A stretch of 64,000 nt of DNA. Origin: a virus. A model generated the notes under the pieces. The model was not told the DNA's origin and ran no database searches. It saw nothing but the letters and a program-made list of their open reading frames with translations. Below, one piece after another: positions 48,226 through 55,662 of this stretch; the stretch's first letter is position 1, and every line of letters begins with the position of its first letter. The position numbers were made by a program, and so were the translations under genes. The stretch spans positions 1 to 64,000 of the IMG/VR virus record IMGVR_UViG_3300037070_003657; one strand, written 5' to 3'.

Positions 48226-48491
48226 TCGGGTTGCTCCTGTCGGTTGGCGCGCGCCAGGTCGGCTGCGCGTGTGGATGCTGCGGTAGGTCGTGGCGCCTCA
48301 GGTGCGCCGGGTGCAGGACCCAGCCCGAAGGCTGAGCCCTGCACGGAGTGGTCGCAGTCCAGGTCGGTGACGGTGTAGCCGTACTCCCTGGCACCACCGG
48401 CACCGCCGTCGTAGTAGGTCTCCAGGTGCACGTCGACCACGACGCGGTAGCGCCTGCACTCGGGACACCACCGGGTGTCTCCGAGTCTCAC
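48222..48491 (-). CDS. Small hypothetical protein with Cys pair
   Basis: 89 residues from ATG 48491. CPECRRYRVVVDVHLETYY and a CDHS segment in the N-terminal half; disordered Pro/Ala-rich C-terminus. Four-base overlaps with both neighbours. Unknown. Confidence 0.65.
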   Translation of the reverse strand: MRLGDTRWCPECRRYRVVVDVHLETYYDGGAGGAREYGYTVTDLDCDHSVQGSAFGLGPAPGAPEAPRPTAASTRAADLARANRQEQPE

Positions 48492-49237
48492 GAGCCGGTG
48501 CCGTGCCCGCAGTGAGCCGGTACGCGGTGGCTGTCACGAGGACCGCCCTTCACCTGCACCACGATGGTCTGCTTCGGGAGCACGCGGAACCCGGTGAACC
48601 GCAGGATGTGACCGGCTCGCACCACGAAGCCCTTGCGCTTGACCTCCTGGTAGTCCTGGTCGAGCACCGAGATGTGACCCACGGCGGTGTAGTTGACCGA
48701 CTTGCCGTTGTTCACCACCGCCTTGGAGAAGCCCAGGCAGGTGGCCCAGGTGGACACGCTGACCCTGTCCTTGACCGGCGGCGCTGGCGGGGGAGTGACC
48801 GGCGGCTCGGTGGGCGGCGGAGTCGTCGGAGGCACCGTGGTCGGCGGCTCGGTGGGGACCGAGGGTGTCGGGGTGGGTGTGGGTGTGGGTGTCGGGGTGG
48901 GCGTGGTGCCACACGGACCGACCGTGCCCGAGCGGTACTGGTCGTACTGGTTGGACTGCACCACGTCGATGTAGGCGGACCACGGCGTGCTGGCACCACC
49001 CTGCGGGACCGGGAACGTCTGGTCCATCCCGGTGGTGAACGTACCCGAGGTGGTGACTCCGCCGATGGTGACCGACCAGCGGTTGGTGTCGTTGGCGGAG
49101 TAGTTGGTGGCCAGGATGCGGACCCCTGCACAGGTCGCGGTGATGGCCGGTGTGTGAGCCTCCGCCGTCAGCGTGGGTACGCCGACAGCCAGGACACCGA
49201 GTGCTCCGACTGCTGCGATGGTGATGGACTTCTTCAT
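48488..49237 (-). CDS. Secreted protein with Thr-Pro linker
   Basis: 249 residues from ATG 49237 (GGAGCAACC upstream). MKKSITIAAVGALGVLAVGV then ALTAEA-like residues form a Sec signal peptide, cut near residue 27. Then a ~75-residue beta domain, a mucin-like TPTPTPTPTPTPTPS and PPTTVPPTTPPPTEPP linker at about 110-150, and a second domain (DRVSVSTWATCLGFSKAVVN). Lacks an LPXTG anchor. Odd within a replication operon; perhaps host-derived and acting outside the cell. Confidence 0.75.
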   Translation of the reverse strand: MKKSITIAAVGALGVLAVGVPTLTAEAHTPAITATCAGVRILATNYSANDTNRWSVTIGGVTTSGTFTTGMDQTFPVPQGGASTPWSAYIDVVQSNQYDQYRSGTVGPCGTTPTPTPTPTPTPTPSVPTEPPTTVPPTTPPPTEPPVTPPPAPPVKDRVSVSTWATCLGFSKAVVNNGKSVNYTAVGHISVLDQDYQEVKRKGFVVRAGHILRFTGFRVLPKQTIVVQVKGGPRDSHRVPAHCGHGTGS

Positions 49238-49266
49238 GGTTGCTCCTCTGTTGGTGATGGGTTTGG

Positions 49267-49437
49267 TTATGCGCTGGGACTGACAGTGATGGGTGCCAGC
49301 GCCAGATGGGCGTCAACCGCCTGCACGTACGGCTGGCCTTTCTTGCTGACGGTGCGGGTGCGGAGCCAGCCCTCGACTCCCTCGAACAGGTGCTCGATCC
49401 CGTCCTCGTCGGTAACTCTGATGGCGGTGATCTTCAT
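49267..49437 (-). CDS. Small hypothetical protein
   Basis: 56 residues from ATG 49437, overlapping the upstream stop by four bases. Beta-type sequence (ITAIRVTDEDGIEHLFEGVE). Unknown. Confidence 0.6.
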   Translation of the reverse strand: MKITAIRVTDEDGIEHLFEGVEGWLRTRTVSKKGQPYVQAVDAHLALAPITVSPSA

Positions 49438-49730
49438 GAGGGCTGCACCTCCTCGATGATCGGCACAAGCCAGTCGATGTTGCGGCTGGCGTAGGAGTCC
49501 CGTGCGTCTGCGCCCAGTCCACCGCCCTTCAACCGGCGCTTGCCGAAGATGGTGACGCGAGGGTTCTCCCACTCCTCCTCGTCGTACTTCATCCAGCGGA
49601 GGACTACCCGCTCGGGTGCGAGGGGGAAGGGGCTGTAACGCCCGTCGTAGTCGGGTGCGTCGGTGACCGCGAGGTGGACTACGTGCTCCCTCGTGGTCTT
49701 GTCGCTGGTCATGGTGATCTCGTGCTTCAT
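49434..49730 (-). CDS. Hypothetical protein
   Basis: 98 residues from ATG 49730. RVVLRWMKYDEEEWENPRVT and basic GKRRLKGGGLG segments. It overlaps the DnaT-like gene by four bases. Unknown. Confidence 0.65.
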   Translation of the reverse strand: MKHEITMTSDKTTREHVVHLAVTDAPDYDGRYSPFPLAPERVVLRWMKYDEEEWENPRVTIFGKRRLKGGGLGADARDSYASRNIDWLVPIIEEVQPS

Positions 49731-50077
49731 GAGGCTGCTCCTCTCCTCGCCCACTCAGCGAGGTCGTCGATGCTGGCGTAGCCGGGTTCTCCCGGTGCCA
49801 GTTCCCTGCACTTGCTTCTCTTCTGCGTGATGGGGATGCCGAGGTCATCGGTCTCCACACCTGGACCCTTGCGCTCTCGCAGTCGGGTCACGTCTTCGAG
49901 CACCCACCGCTCGAACTTGGCTGACCAGTCCCGTGAGGTCTGGCCCTCGGAGTAGAAGGCCACGAACCTGCGACACGAGATGGTCAGGTCGATCTCACTT
50001 CCGAACTCCTGGTGCAGCCTGTCCCACTGGTAGGTAGACGGTTGCCATCCAGCAGGGATGGGAAGCATGGGGTTCAT
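49727..50077 (-). CDS. DnaT/replisome-organiser-like protein
   Basis: 116 residues from ATG 50077 (GAGGAGCAACCAG upstream). RRFVAFYSEGQTSRDWSAKF with ERWVLEDV matches the F-x2-Y/F-x8-DW-x3-F-x2-W signature at the C-terminus of phage replication proteins that load helicase. The usual N-terminal HTH is missing but a separate winged-helix protein is encoded just upstream (50201-50545), so the two may be a split replication initiator. Confidence 0.55.
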   Translation of the reverse strand: MNPMLPIPAGWQPSTYQWDRLHQEFGSEIDLTISCRRFVAFYSEGQTSRDWSAKFERWVLEDVTRLRERKGPGVETDDLGIPITQKRSKCRELAPGEPGYASIDDLAEWARRGAAS

Positions 50078-50092
50078 CTGGTTGCTCCTCGG

Positions 50093-50106
50093 TTTATCCG
50101 GATAAA
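50093..50106. promoter_or_regulatory. 14-bp palindrome TTTATCCGGATAAA, site 8
   Basis: Fifteen bases upstream of ATG 50077 on the minus strand, at the head of the block that runs into the primase-helicase. Flanking G and C extend symmetry. Confidence 0.8.
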
Positions 50107-50174
50107 CGGTGCTCTGCACACCAGCACCTGTTGTTCTTGTCTAAGAGGTTGTAGTTCCTATGGCTCTAGTTCTT

Positions 50175-50212
50175 GCATCACTGTGATGCGACCCATCGCA
50201 TCAGGGTGATGC
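50175..50212. promoter_or_regulatory. Tandem operator-like palindromes GCATCA-N3-TGATGC
   Basis: Two copies, 50175-50189 (centre CTG) and 50198-50212 (centre GGG), are 23 bases centre to centre, about two helical turns. They lie at the end of the winged-helix gene and upstream of the DnaT-like gene start. This is the arrangement expected for cooperative binding of a dimeric HTH regulator. Confidence 0.65.
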
Positions 50213-50545
50213 CTTCCCCCCGACCTGAGCGTTGGCGAACCGGTCCACCGCCAGGTGGTACATGTTCCGCTTGCCGGTCGGTGTCCGCTCCACCGTGACG
50301 GTGATCAGACCCCCCTCACGGAGTTCCCTGAGAGCGCGCTGGACGGTCGCCCTGCTCATGCCGGAGTCCAGGGTCAGCGTCTCCTGGCTGGGCCAGGCAG
50401 CACCGTGCTGGTTGACCCGCGAGGACAGGTGCAGGAACATCTCGCGTGCGTTGCGAGAGAAGTACGTGCTGCGCAGCAACCAGATCGGTATCACTGCGAA
50501 GCCTTCGGGCTGTTCGCCCGGCTCGATGCTTGCTAAAGTTTCCAC
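50201..50545 (-). CDS. Winged-helix DNA-binding protein (replication initiator-like)
   Basis: 114 residues from GTG 50545 (AGAGGTGG upstream); ATG 50605 is possible but lacks a ribosome site. WPSQETLTLDSGMSRATVQR with ALRELREGGLITV and a VERTPTGKRNMYHLA wing is the HTH_36/winged-helix pattern seen in phage replication proteins and repressors. The GCATCA-N3-TGATGC pair overlaps its 3' end. It may bind there, or act as the DNA-binding half of the replication initiator. Confidence 0.75.
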   Translation of the reverse strand: METLASIEPGEQPEGFAVIPIWLLRSTYFSRNAREMFLHLSSRVNQHGAAWPSQETLTLDSGMSRATVQRALRELREGGLITVTVERTPTGKRNMYHLAVDRFANAQVGGKASP

Positions 50546-50698
50546 TAGCCACCACCTCTGGCTCGTTGCCCCCGGCCGACTCGTCATCGGTGCGGGGGCT
50601 TTCATCTGTCTGAACTTGGGACCTCGAATCTACCTCCGGGTGTGGGCCAGGTCCATAGCCCGCTACCCTTGACATTCAGTGGTTGCTCCACTCGGCAC

Positions 50699-50738
50699 GG
50701 ATGGCCGGTCCCTTACCTGCATGGGGGACCGGCCATCC
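50699..50738 (-). terminator. 14-bp perfect hairpin after ParB-like gene
   Basis: GGATGGCCGGTCCC and its complement with a 12-base loop, 17 bases past the stop at 50756 on the minus strand. No U-tract. It separates the ParB-like gene from the winged-helix gene. Confidence 0.6.
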
Positions 50739-50755
50739 ATCTGTCAAGGCCCTGT

Positions 50756-51595
50756 CTAGACGGGCTTGACAGGAGGAATCCAGCCCTCCCGAGAGCGGAC
50801 CAGGATGGTGTCGGCCTGCACTCCCTTGCGCCACATGTTCCACGAGCGGGTCAGGACCGAGACGGTGGCGATGACCAGCATCTGGCCGTGCTTCATCTCC
50901 TCGTCGTTCAGCATCTTGGCGATGCGGTTGAAGGCAGCCTTGCGCGGGTCGCCCTCGTCGTGGAAGGCCAGGTCGGTGAAGGCGTAGAAGTACTGCTCGG
51001 TCCTCTCGATGTCGAGGTTGGCGAACTGGAAGAAGCAGTAGCCCAGCGCGCTCACCGACATGGGCAGAGGGGTGACGTTGCGGACGTGGACGCCCCGCTC
51101 CGCCGCCCTGCTGATGCCGTGACTGTCCCCCCGGTAGGTCTCCAGCGCCTGGGCCGGTGGGCACTTGCGCTTCAGGTGGTTCATGAACTCCTCGTCGGGC
51201 ACCGGTGCCAGCGTCAGCCAGCGAGCGATGGCGGCGCAGACCTGGACGTTCTTCAGGTCCGGCTCCTCCATCTTCAGCATGTCCGCGATGGTGCGCGGGG
51301 TGCCCTGGTCCATGAGGAGGTTCGACTTCTCGGGGAGCCCCCGCACCACCAGCATGTCGATGTGATCCACGAACGTGCACCACGACAGGGCGAGCAGTCG
51401 GTGCTGCCCGTTGAGCAGGGCACCCGACTCCGAGAACTGGATGGGCTCGCCGGTCATCGACCAGCCACCCGCCTCCATGTCCCGGCGGTACGCCGCCGCC
51501 ACCCGCTCCTTCACCTTCCGGTTGGAGTGGTTGTTCTTCAACATCTCCTTGGCCTGCGCCGGGGTGATGCTCTCGACCTTTGCCTCGATGCTCAT
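50756..51595 (-). CDS. ParB-like nuclease/DNA-binding domain protein
   Basis: 279 residues from ATG 51595. ITPAQAKEMLKNNHSNRKVK, then GEPIQFSESGALLNGQHRLL matches the ParB/sulfiredoxin-type domain (GQHRL motif). The rest is helical (ALGYCFFQFANLDIERTEQY). Phage proteins of this type act in DNA nicking, CTP binding or replication; the role is not settled here. It has its own hairpin on either side, so it may be a separate transcription unit. Confidence 0.75.
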   Translation of the reverse strand: MSIEAKVESITPAQAKEMLKNNHSNRKVKERVAAAYRRDMEAGGWSMTGEPIQFSESGALLNGQHRLLALSWCTFVDHIDMLVVRGLPEKSNLLMDQGTPRTIADMLKMEEPDLKNVQVCAAIARWLTLAPVPDEEFMNHLKRKCPPAQALETYRGDSHGISRAAERGVHVRNVTPLPMSVSALGYCFFQFANLDIERTEQYFYAFTDLAFHDEGDPRKAAFNRIAKMLNDEEMKHGQMLVIATVSVLTRSWNMWRKGVQADTILVRSREGWIPPVKPV

Positions 51596-51616
51596 ACCTA
51601 GTCCTTCCTGCATGGC

Positions 51617-51652
51617 ACAGCCCACCCCCACCATGTGACAGGGGTGGGCTGT
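51617..51652 (-). terminator. 12-bp hairpin between 51.7 kb gene and ParB-like gene
   Basis: ACAGCCCACCCC and its complement, loop 12 bases. It sits in the 64-base gap ahead of the ParB-like gene. GC-rich without U-run. Confidence 0.55.
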
Positions 51653-51659
51653 GTAGTTG

Positions 51660-51956
51660 TCACGGAGCGGGCTGCTCCGCCGTGGTGGTGTACCCCTCGG
51701 GGTCACCGGTGATCCTGGCCGCGAGGCCGGGGTGCTCCGCGAGGATGGCCTGGAGTTGAGCCTCCGCCTTCTCCTCCGCCGTGGGCTTCGGCGCCCACTC
51801 CAGCCCCCGTGCCTTCATCTCCTCCTGCATGTAGAGGTTGAAGGTCGAGCGGTTGTCCTCACGGATGCGCTTGGTGGCGGCACCGTACGCCTCCCGCTGG
51901 AGCGAGTCCTTGGACTTCTCCTCGGTGGTGGCGGTCTTGCCGTCTGCTGTTGCCAT
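51660..51956 (-). CDS. Hypothetical helical protein
   Basis: 98 residues from ATG 51956 (AGGAGAACCACAC upstream). Charged and helical: SLQREAYGAATKRIREDNRS then LYMQEEMKARGLEW. No motif. It follows the SSB gene across palindrome site 9. Unknown. Confidence 0.65.
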   Translation of the reverse strand: MATADGKTATTEEKSKDSLQREAYGAATKRIREDNRSTFNLYMQEEMKARGLEWAPKPTAEEKAEAQLQAILAEHPGLAARITGDPEGYTTTAEQPAP

Positions 51957-51980
51957 GTGTGGTTCTCCTAGTGTGTTTGG

Positions 51981-51994
51981 TTTATCCGGATAAA
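51981..51994. promoter_or_regulatory. 14-bp palindrome TTTATCCGGATAAA, site 9
   Basis: 24 bases upstream of ATG 51956 and seven bases after the SSB stop. The copy is followed by G rather than C on its right. Confidence 0.8.
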
Positions 51995-52001
51995 GCAGGG
52001 C

Positions 52002-52433
52002 CTAGAACGGCGGCTCGTCGTCCTGGGGCGGGGTGCCGTACGGGTCGGCGGGCGGTGGTGTGGCGGTCGAGCCTGAGCGCCGCTCCGTCTTCGAGACCTT
52101 GGCCGTGGCGAACGCCAGCGACGGGCCGATCTGGTCCGCCGTCACGTCGAACGACTGACGCTTCTCGCCGTCCTTGGTCTCGTACTCGCGGGTCTCCAGC
52201 CTGCCCGTGACCATGATGAGGTCGCCCTTCTGGACGGACTCGGCCACGTTCTCGGCCTGCTGCTTCCAGCAGGTGAGGTTGAGGAAGACGACCTTGTCGT
52301 CCACCCACTCCTCACCCACCTTCTTCCGCGAGTTGGCCGCGATGCGCAGGTTGGCGACTGCCACCCCGCTCGGGGTGAACCGCAGTTCCGGGTCTGTCAC
52401 CGCACGGAACTCACCCGTGATGGTTGGTAGCAC
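52002..52433 (-). CDS. ssb: Single-stranded DNA-binding protein
   Basis: 143 residues from GTG 52433 (GAAGGAGGACTA upstream). OB-fold markers: PTITGEFRAVTDPELRFTPS, VANLRIAANSRKK, VVFLNLTCWKQQAENVAESV and KGDLIMVTGRLETREYETKD. Disordered Pro-rich tail ends in the acidic DDEPPF tip that recruits partner proteins. It coats single strands for replication and recombination. Confidence 0.95.
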   Translation of the reverse strand: MLPTITGEFRAVTDPELRFTPSGVAVANLRIAANSRKKVGEEWVDDKVVFLNLTCWKQQAENVAESVQKGDLIMVTGRLETREYETKDGEKRQSFDVTADQIGPSLAFATAKVSKTERRSGSTATPPPADPYGTPPQDDEPPF

Positions 52434-52726
52434 TAGTCCTCCTTCTGCTCGGGGTCGACCCAGCGCATGTGCAGGGTGCACCGGCGCTTGCCGTCCACGA
52501 TCCTGTTGTTGCTGGTCCGCAACTCGAACCCGTCCTGCGGCTTCAGCGCAGCGATGCTGCCTGCCCGCAGTGCGATGGTCAATGAGGTGCGGTCGTCCTT
52601 GAAGACCCGCCGCCACCGCCCAGGGTTCTTCCTGAGCAGTGCCGCGATCTTGTCCCACGGGTACGCCGGTGTCCGGGCTGGCGGAGGGTCACTCCACTCT
52701 CCGGTCGGCTGCTTGGATGTGGTCAT
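52433..52726 (-). CDS. Hypothetical basic protein
   Basis: 97 residues from ATG 52726. AALLRKNPGRWRRVFKDDRT and TSLTIALRAGSIAALKP suggest a small alpha/beta protein that may bind nucleic acid. Its stop overlaps the SSB start by one base; the upstream gene overlaps by four. Unknown. Confidence 0.65.
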   Translation of the reverse strand: MTTSKQPTGEWSDPPPARTPAYPWDKIAALLRKNPGRWRRVFKDDRTSLTIALRAGSIAALKPQDGFELRTSNNRIVDGKRRCTLHMRWVDPEQKED

Positions 52727-53046
52727 TCGTTCTCCTGGTTCCTCCTTGTTGAGTCGATCAGTTGCTCCAGTTCGGGCAGGTGGTCGGTGACCCAGGCCCT
52801 TGCCTCGGTGACGACCTGCTCCATGCGGTCGTCCTCCCAGGTGGGGTCACCGTGGTTGGCGTGCCACCACAGTCGGGCCAGGTTCCTGCGCTCGGACTCC
52901 AGCCGGTTGACGGTGCCCTGGGGTACGGGCACCTGGACCTGGCGGAGCGCAGCGAGGTGGTCGAGTGCGGTGGTGTACTCAGCGATGCCGTACGCACACA
53001 GCAAGAACTTCCTGTGCGTCGGCTTCTCTTCATCGGTGATCGTCAT
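52723..53046 (-). CDS. Hypothetical helical protein
   Basis: 107 residues from ATG 53046 (GAGGAGAGAC upstream). Three or four helices (IAEYTTALDHLAALRQVQVP; RMEQVVTEARAWVTDHLPEL). It starts the SSB block after two hairpins. Unknown. Confidence 0.65.
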   Translation of the reverse strand: MTITDEEKPTHRKFLLCAYGIAEYTTALDHLAALRQVQVPVPQGTVNRLESERRNLARLWWHANHGDPTWEDDRMEQVVTEARAWVTDHLPELEQLIDSTRRNQENE

Positions 53047-53064
53047 GTCTCTCCTCGTGACCAG

Positions 53065-53103
53065 GGTGGGGCGGGTACTCTCCCGAGCCCTTCCCGCCCC
53101 ACC
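53065..53103 (-). terminator. 11-bp GC hairpin upstream of SSB block
   Basis: GGTGGGGCGGG and its complement, loop 17 bases. A second inverted repeat, CCGGGGGC/GCCCCCGG, lies at about 53118-53155. Together they fill the 113-base gap after gene 53161-53496 on the minus strand. Confidence 0.55.
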
Positions 53104-53160
53104 GGTGTGTCGAGCCACCGGGGGCCACGTCCTTCCCCAAGGCGCAGCCCCCGGCGACGA

Positions 53161-53496
53161 TCAGATGCGCAGCCCGCGCGAGGCTGCGGCCTGGACCAGG
53201 CGCTCCACGACGCCCGCGAGGTGCGCCACCTGGGCGGTCAGGCTGAGGGAGTCCTCGTCCTGGCCGACGAGGGTGAAGTCCGCCTCGGGGGTGGGCTCGA
53301 TGAGACCGGCCTCGGTGAGGACCTCGTCGATCTGGTCCTCGCTCGCGCCCAGCGCCATGCCCTTCTCGCGGAGGACGGCGACCGCGTTCTCCTCGCGCTG
53401 CTCCAGCGCCTCGATGACGGGCGCGGCGTACGAGGCGTACTGGCCGTAGCCAGCGGAGGTCAGAGCGGACTGCACGGTCTCGGTGATGTTCGTCAT
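53161..53496 (-). CDS. Small helical protein, ETV-type paralogue 1
   Basis: 111 residues from ATG 53496 (GAAGGAGCATCACC upstream). Begins MTNITETVQSALTSAGYGQY, then IEALEQREENAVAVLREKGM and a C-terminal helix. It resembles gene 59869-60204 (MSTIRETV..., LELREQEKVDAL). Alone in its block between hairpins and palindrome site 10. Unknown. Confidence 0.65.
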   Translation of the reverse strand: MTNITETVQSALTSAGYGQYASYAAPVIEALEQREENAVAVLREKGMALGASEDQIDEVLTEAGLIEPTPEADFTLVGQDEDSLSLTAQVAHLAGVVERLVQAAASRGLRI

Positions 53497-53589
53497 GGTG
53501 ATGCTCCTTCTGTTGATGGGTGACAGGTGTGTCCTGCCACCTGCCCTCACACTCGGCTGGTGAGGGGTGCTGCAAACTAGGGCCATCGG

Positions 53590-53603
53590 TTTATCCAGAT
53601 AAA
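53590..53603. promoter_or_regulatory. Palindrome variant TTTATCCAGATAAA, site 10
   Basis: One central base departs from consensus. It is 93 bases upstream of gene 53496, farther than usual. Confidence 0.7.
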
Positions 53604-53618
53604 CCCTAGCGAATGTGA

Positions 53619-53640
53619 CCACCCAGGTCTAGTTGGGTGG
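53619..53640 (-). terminator. Short hairpin after the 639-residue gene
   Basis: CCACCCA and TGGGTGG flank an 8-base loop, 63 bases past the stop at 53703. Weak and without U-run; it may end the long gene's transcript. Confidence 0.35.
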
Positions 53641-53702
53641 GTTGACCAGGTTGGGAAATCTCGAGCCCTCGGTGGACCCGAGACCCCCCAGCCCTGGCCG
53701 GG

Positions 53703-55622
53703 TCAGCCGTTCTCGCAGTTGACGATCTCGAAGTCCACGCCGGACACGTCCGGCAGGTCCAGGTCCCGCAGCCTGCGGCGCAGGGCCTCGACGTTGATCG
53801 TCTCCTCCGGGTCGTTACCGCAGACGCAGACGCTCTGCTCCACGGTCACGTCCTCGACCCGCTCCTCACGCTCCCAGTTGAAGCACACGGTGTACGACGA
53901 GGACTCGGTGGCGAGGTTGTTGTCGAAGTGGGCCTCGATGTCGGAGTCCGGCACTTCGTAGTACGACTCGCCGGTGACCTTGACCTCCACCCAGATGGTC
54001 TCGGTGGGCCGCTCGCGCGGGTACCCTGCCTCCTCCAGGGTGTCGTCATGACCACAGCCGTAGTCGTAGTCGTGGTCGTCGAGCACCTCCCGCAGCGAGG
54101 CGCTCACCCGCTCCAGGTGACGGCGCATCCGGTCGGTCTCGGCGTGGGCGCCGTCGATCAGCCGCTGCATCCGCTGCTCGACCTCACCCACAGCGTCGGT
54201 GATCCGCGCCAGGACCTCGGTCTCCTGCTCGTCGGGCGTCAGCACCCGCTCGGTGTACTCGGGGTTCACCCAGTAGCCGAACAGGTCGTTGCCCAGGTGG
54301 TCGCGCAGGTGCTCGGGGATGAACGGGCGCATGTCGCCGTCGTCCCAGAACCCCCAGTCCAGGCCGTCGAAGGTGTCACGGCCACCGAAGAACAGACCTC
54401 CGGTGCCGTCACCCCGACCCGTGTCGACGTAGGCCACCGGCGGACGGGTGTCCATGTAGTCGCCGGACGGCGGGTCGGTCCCCTCAGTGGTGTAACTCCG
54501 CTTCGGCAGGGACTCCAGCCACTCGGCCACCGGGTCCACCAGCGTGAGGAAGCGGGCCGGGACCCAGTACCCCCACATCCCGACCGTCTCCAGCGGCAGG
54601 TGGAACTCCGCCTGGCGCTGGACCGTCACGTCCCACAGCCCCACGTCACGGCAGGTCTGCCCCTCGATGGGCAGGATGCCGACCCAGTCCTCGTTCCTCG
54701 ACGAGCCCACGTTCGGCAGGTGCATCACCGTGAGGCCGGTGTTGTGGAAGGCGCGGCTGATCCGGGTGTTGTGGACCCGGTACTGCGGCTGGCTGTTGAA
54801 CCACTCCGTCTGCCTGGCCTGCGCAGCCTCACGCTCAGCGATCTCCTCCTCCGAGGGTGCGATCTGGGTGTCCCGCACCCACTGCCCGCGCATCCCGACC
54901 AGGTCGGCCGGGACCTCGTAGGTCCCACAGTGCTCGGCCTCGACGATGAAGCCACCGGTGTCCACCCCCTCGGGTGCCACCATGAAGTGGGTGTACGACC
55001 CGGCGTTCCTCACCGGCGCACAGCGGAACTCCACGATCTCCTCGTCCCCGAACCACGACCGCTGGTATTCGCCGTGCATGGCGACGGTCGGCTCACGGGA
55101 GATGCGGAGGAGGGGCAGCGACCAGAGCAGCGCCTCCTGCCCGGTCAACTGCTCGACGTGCGTGCTCCGGAAGAACCGGAACCAGCACCCGATGAGACCG
55201 CCGGGGATGCCGTACTGCCGGGCGAGCGGTGCGGTCACCTCACGGAACGAGGCGTGTCGCTCCTGCCTGACGAAGCAGACGTACGTCTCGTCGTACCCGT
55301 CGAGGCTGGTGCGCATCTCGGGCGTCACGCCGCCGAACACCTCGCCCCTCAGGGCGCGCGCCCACGTCGAGCGGGTGGGCACGTCGAGCCAGTCCTCGGT
55401 GAACCGGAACTTGGGCAGGTCGGCCCAGGTCATGTCGTCCTTGGTGATGACCTGCACCCGGTCCGCTGCCAGCGGTGCGGTGAAGGTGGCGGCGGTGGCG
55501 AACAGCGAGTTGTAGGAGAACGAGCCGTTGTCGTGCTTGACCCACGTCTGGTGAGGTCGGTCGTCGAGAGTGACACGGATGCGCGAGCCGGTGGCCAGCG
55601 CTTCCAGTTCGGATACCTGCAT
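53703..55622 (-). CDS. Large protein of unknown function
   Basis: 639 residues from ATG 55622 (GGAAGGATCAACC upstream). No signal peptide or membrane span. Trp/Arg/Glu-rich, with a beta-rich first half (TGSRIRVTLDDRPHQTWVKH; CWFRFFRSTHVEQLTGQEAL), a helical stretch (ARITDAVGEVEQRMQRLIDG) at about 480-535, and a Cys-containing end (SVCVCGND). Codon use matches the phage. The largest unassigned right-arm gene, paired with the 403-residue gene upstream. Confidence 0.75.
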   Translation of the reverse strand: MQVSELEALATGSRIRVTLDDRPHQTWVKHDNGSFSYNSLFATAATFTAPLAADRVQVITKDDMTWADLPKFRFTEDWLDVPTRSTWARALRGEVFGGVTPEMRTSLDGYDETYVCFVRQERHASFREVTAPLARQYGIPGGLIGCWFRFFRSTHVEQLTGQEALLWSLPLLRISREPTVAMHGEYQRSWFGDEEIVEFRCAPVRNAGSYTHFMVAPEGVDTGGFIVEAEHCGTYEVPADLVGMRGQWVRDTQIAPSEEEIAEREAAQARQTEWFNSQPQYRVHNTRISRAFHNTGLTVMHLPNVGSSRNEDWVGILPIEGQTCRDVGLWDVTVQRQAEFHLPLETVGMWGYWVPARFLTLVDPVAEWLESLPKRSYTTEGTDPPSGDYMDTRPPVAYVDTGRGDGTGGLFFGGRDTFDGLDWGFWDDGDMRPFIPEHLRDHLGNDLFGYWVNPEYTERVLTPDEQETEVLARITDAVGEVEQRMQRLIDGAHAETDRMRRHLERVSASLREVLDDHDYDYGCGHDDTLEEAGYPRERPTETIWVEVKVTGESYYEVPDSDIEAHFDNNLATESSSYTVCFNWEREERVEDVTVEQSVCVCGNDPEETINVEALRRRLRDLDLPDVSGVDFEIVNCENG

Positions 55623-55641
55623 GGTTGATCCTTCCGTTGGG

Positions 55642-55655
55642 TTTATCCGGATAAA
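55642..55655. promoter_or_regulatory. 14-bp palindrome TTTATCCGGATAAA, site 11
   Basis: 19 bases upstream of ATG 55622 and seven bases beyond the stop of the upstream gene. Confidence 0.8.
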
Positions 55656-55662
55656 GCGATGG

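Noticed and set aside
49267-49860. Longer minus-strand reading of the 56-residue gene
   Set aside because: The upstream part lies in the wrong frame over gene 49434-49730 and is Arg/His-rich shadow sequence; the ATG at 49437 has the coupled overlap.
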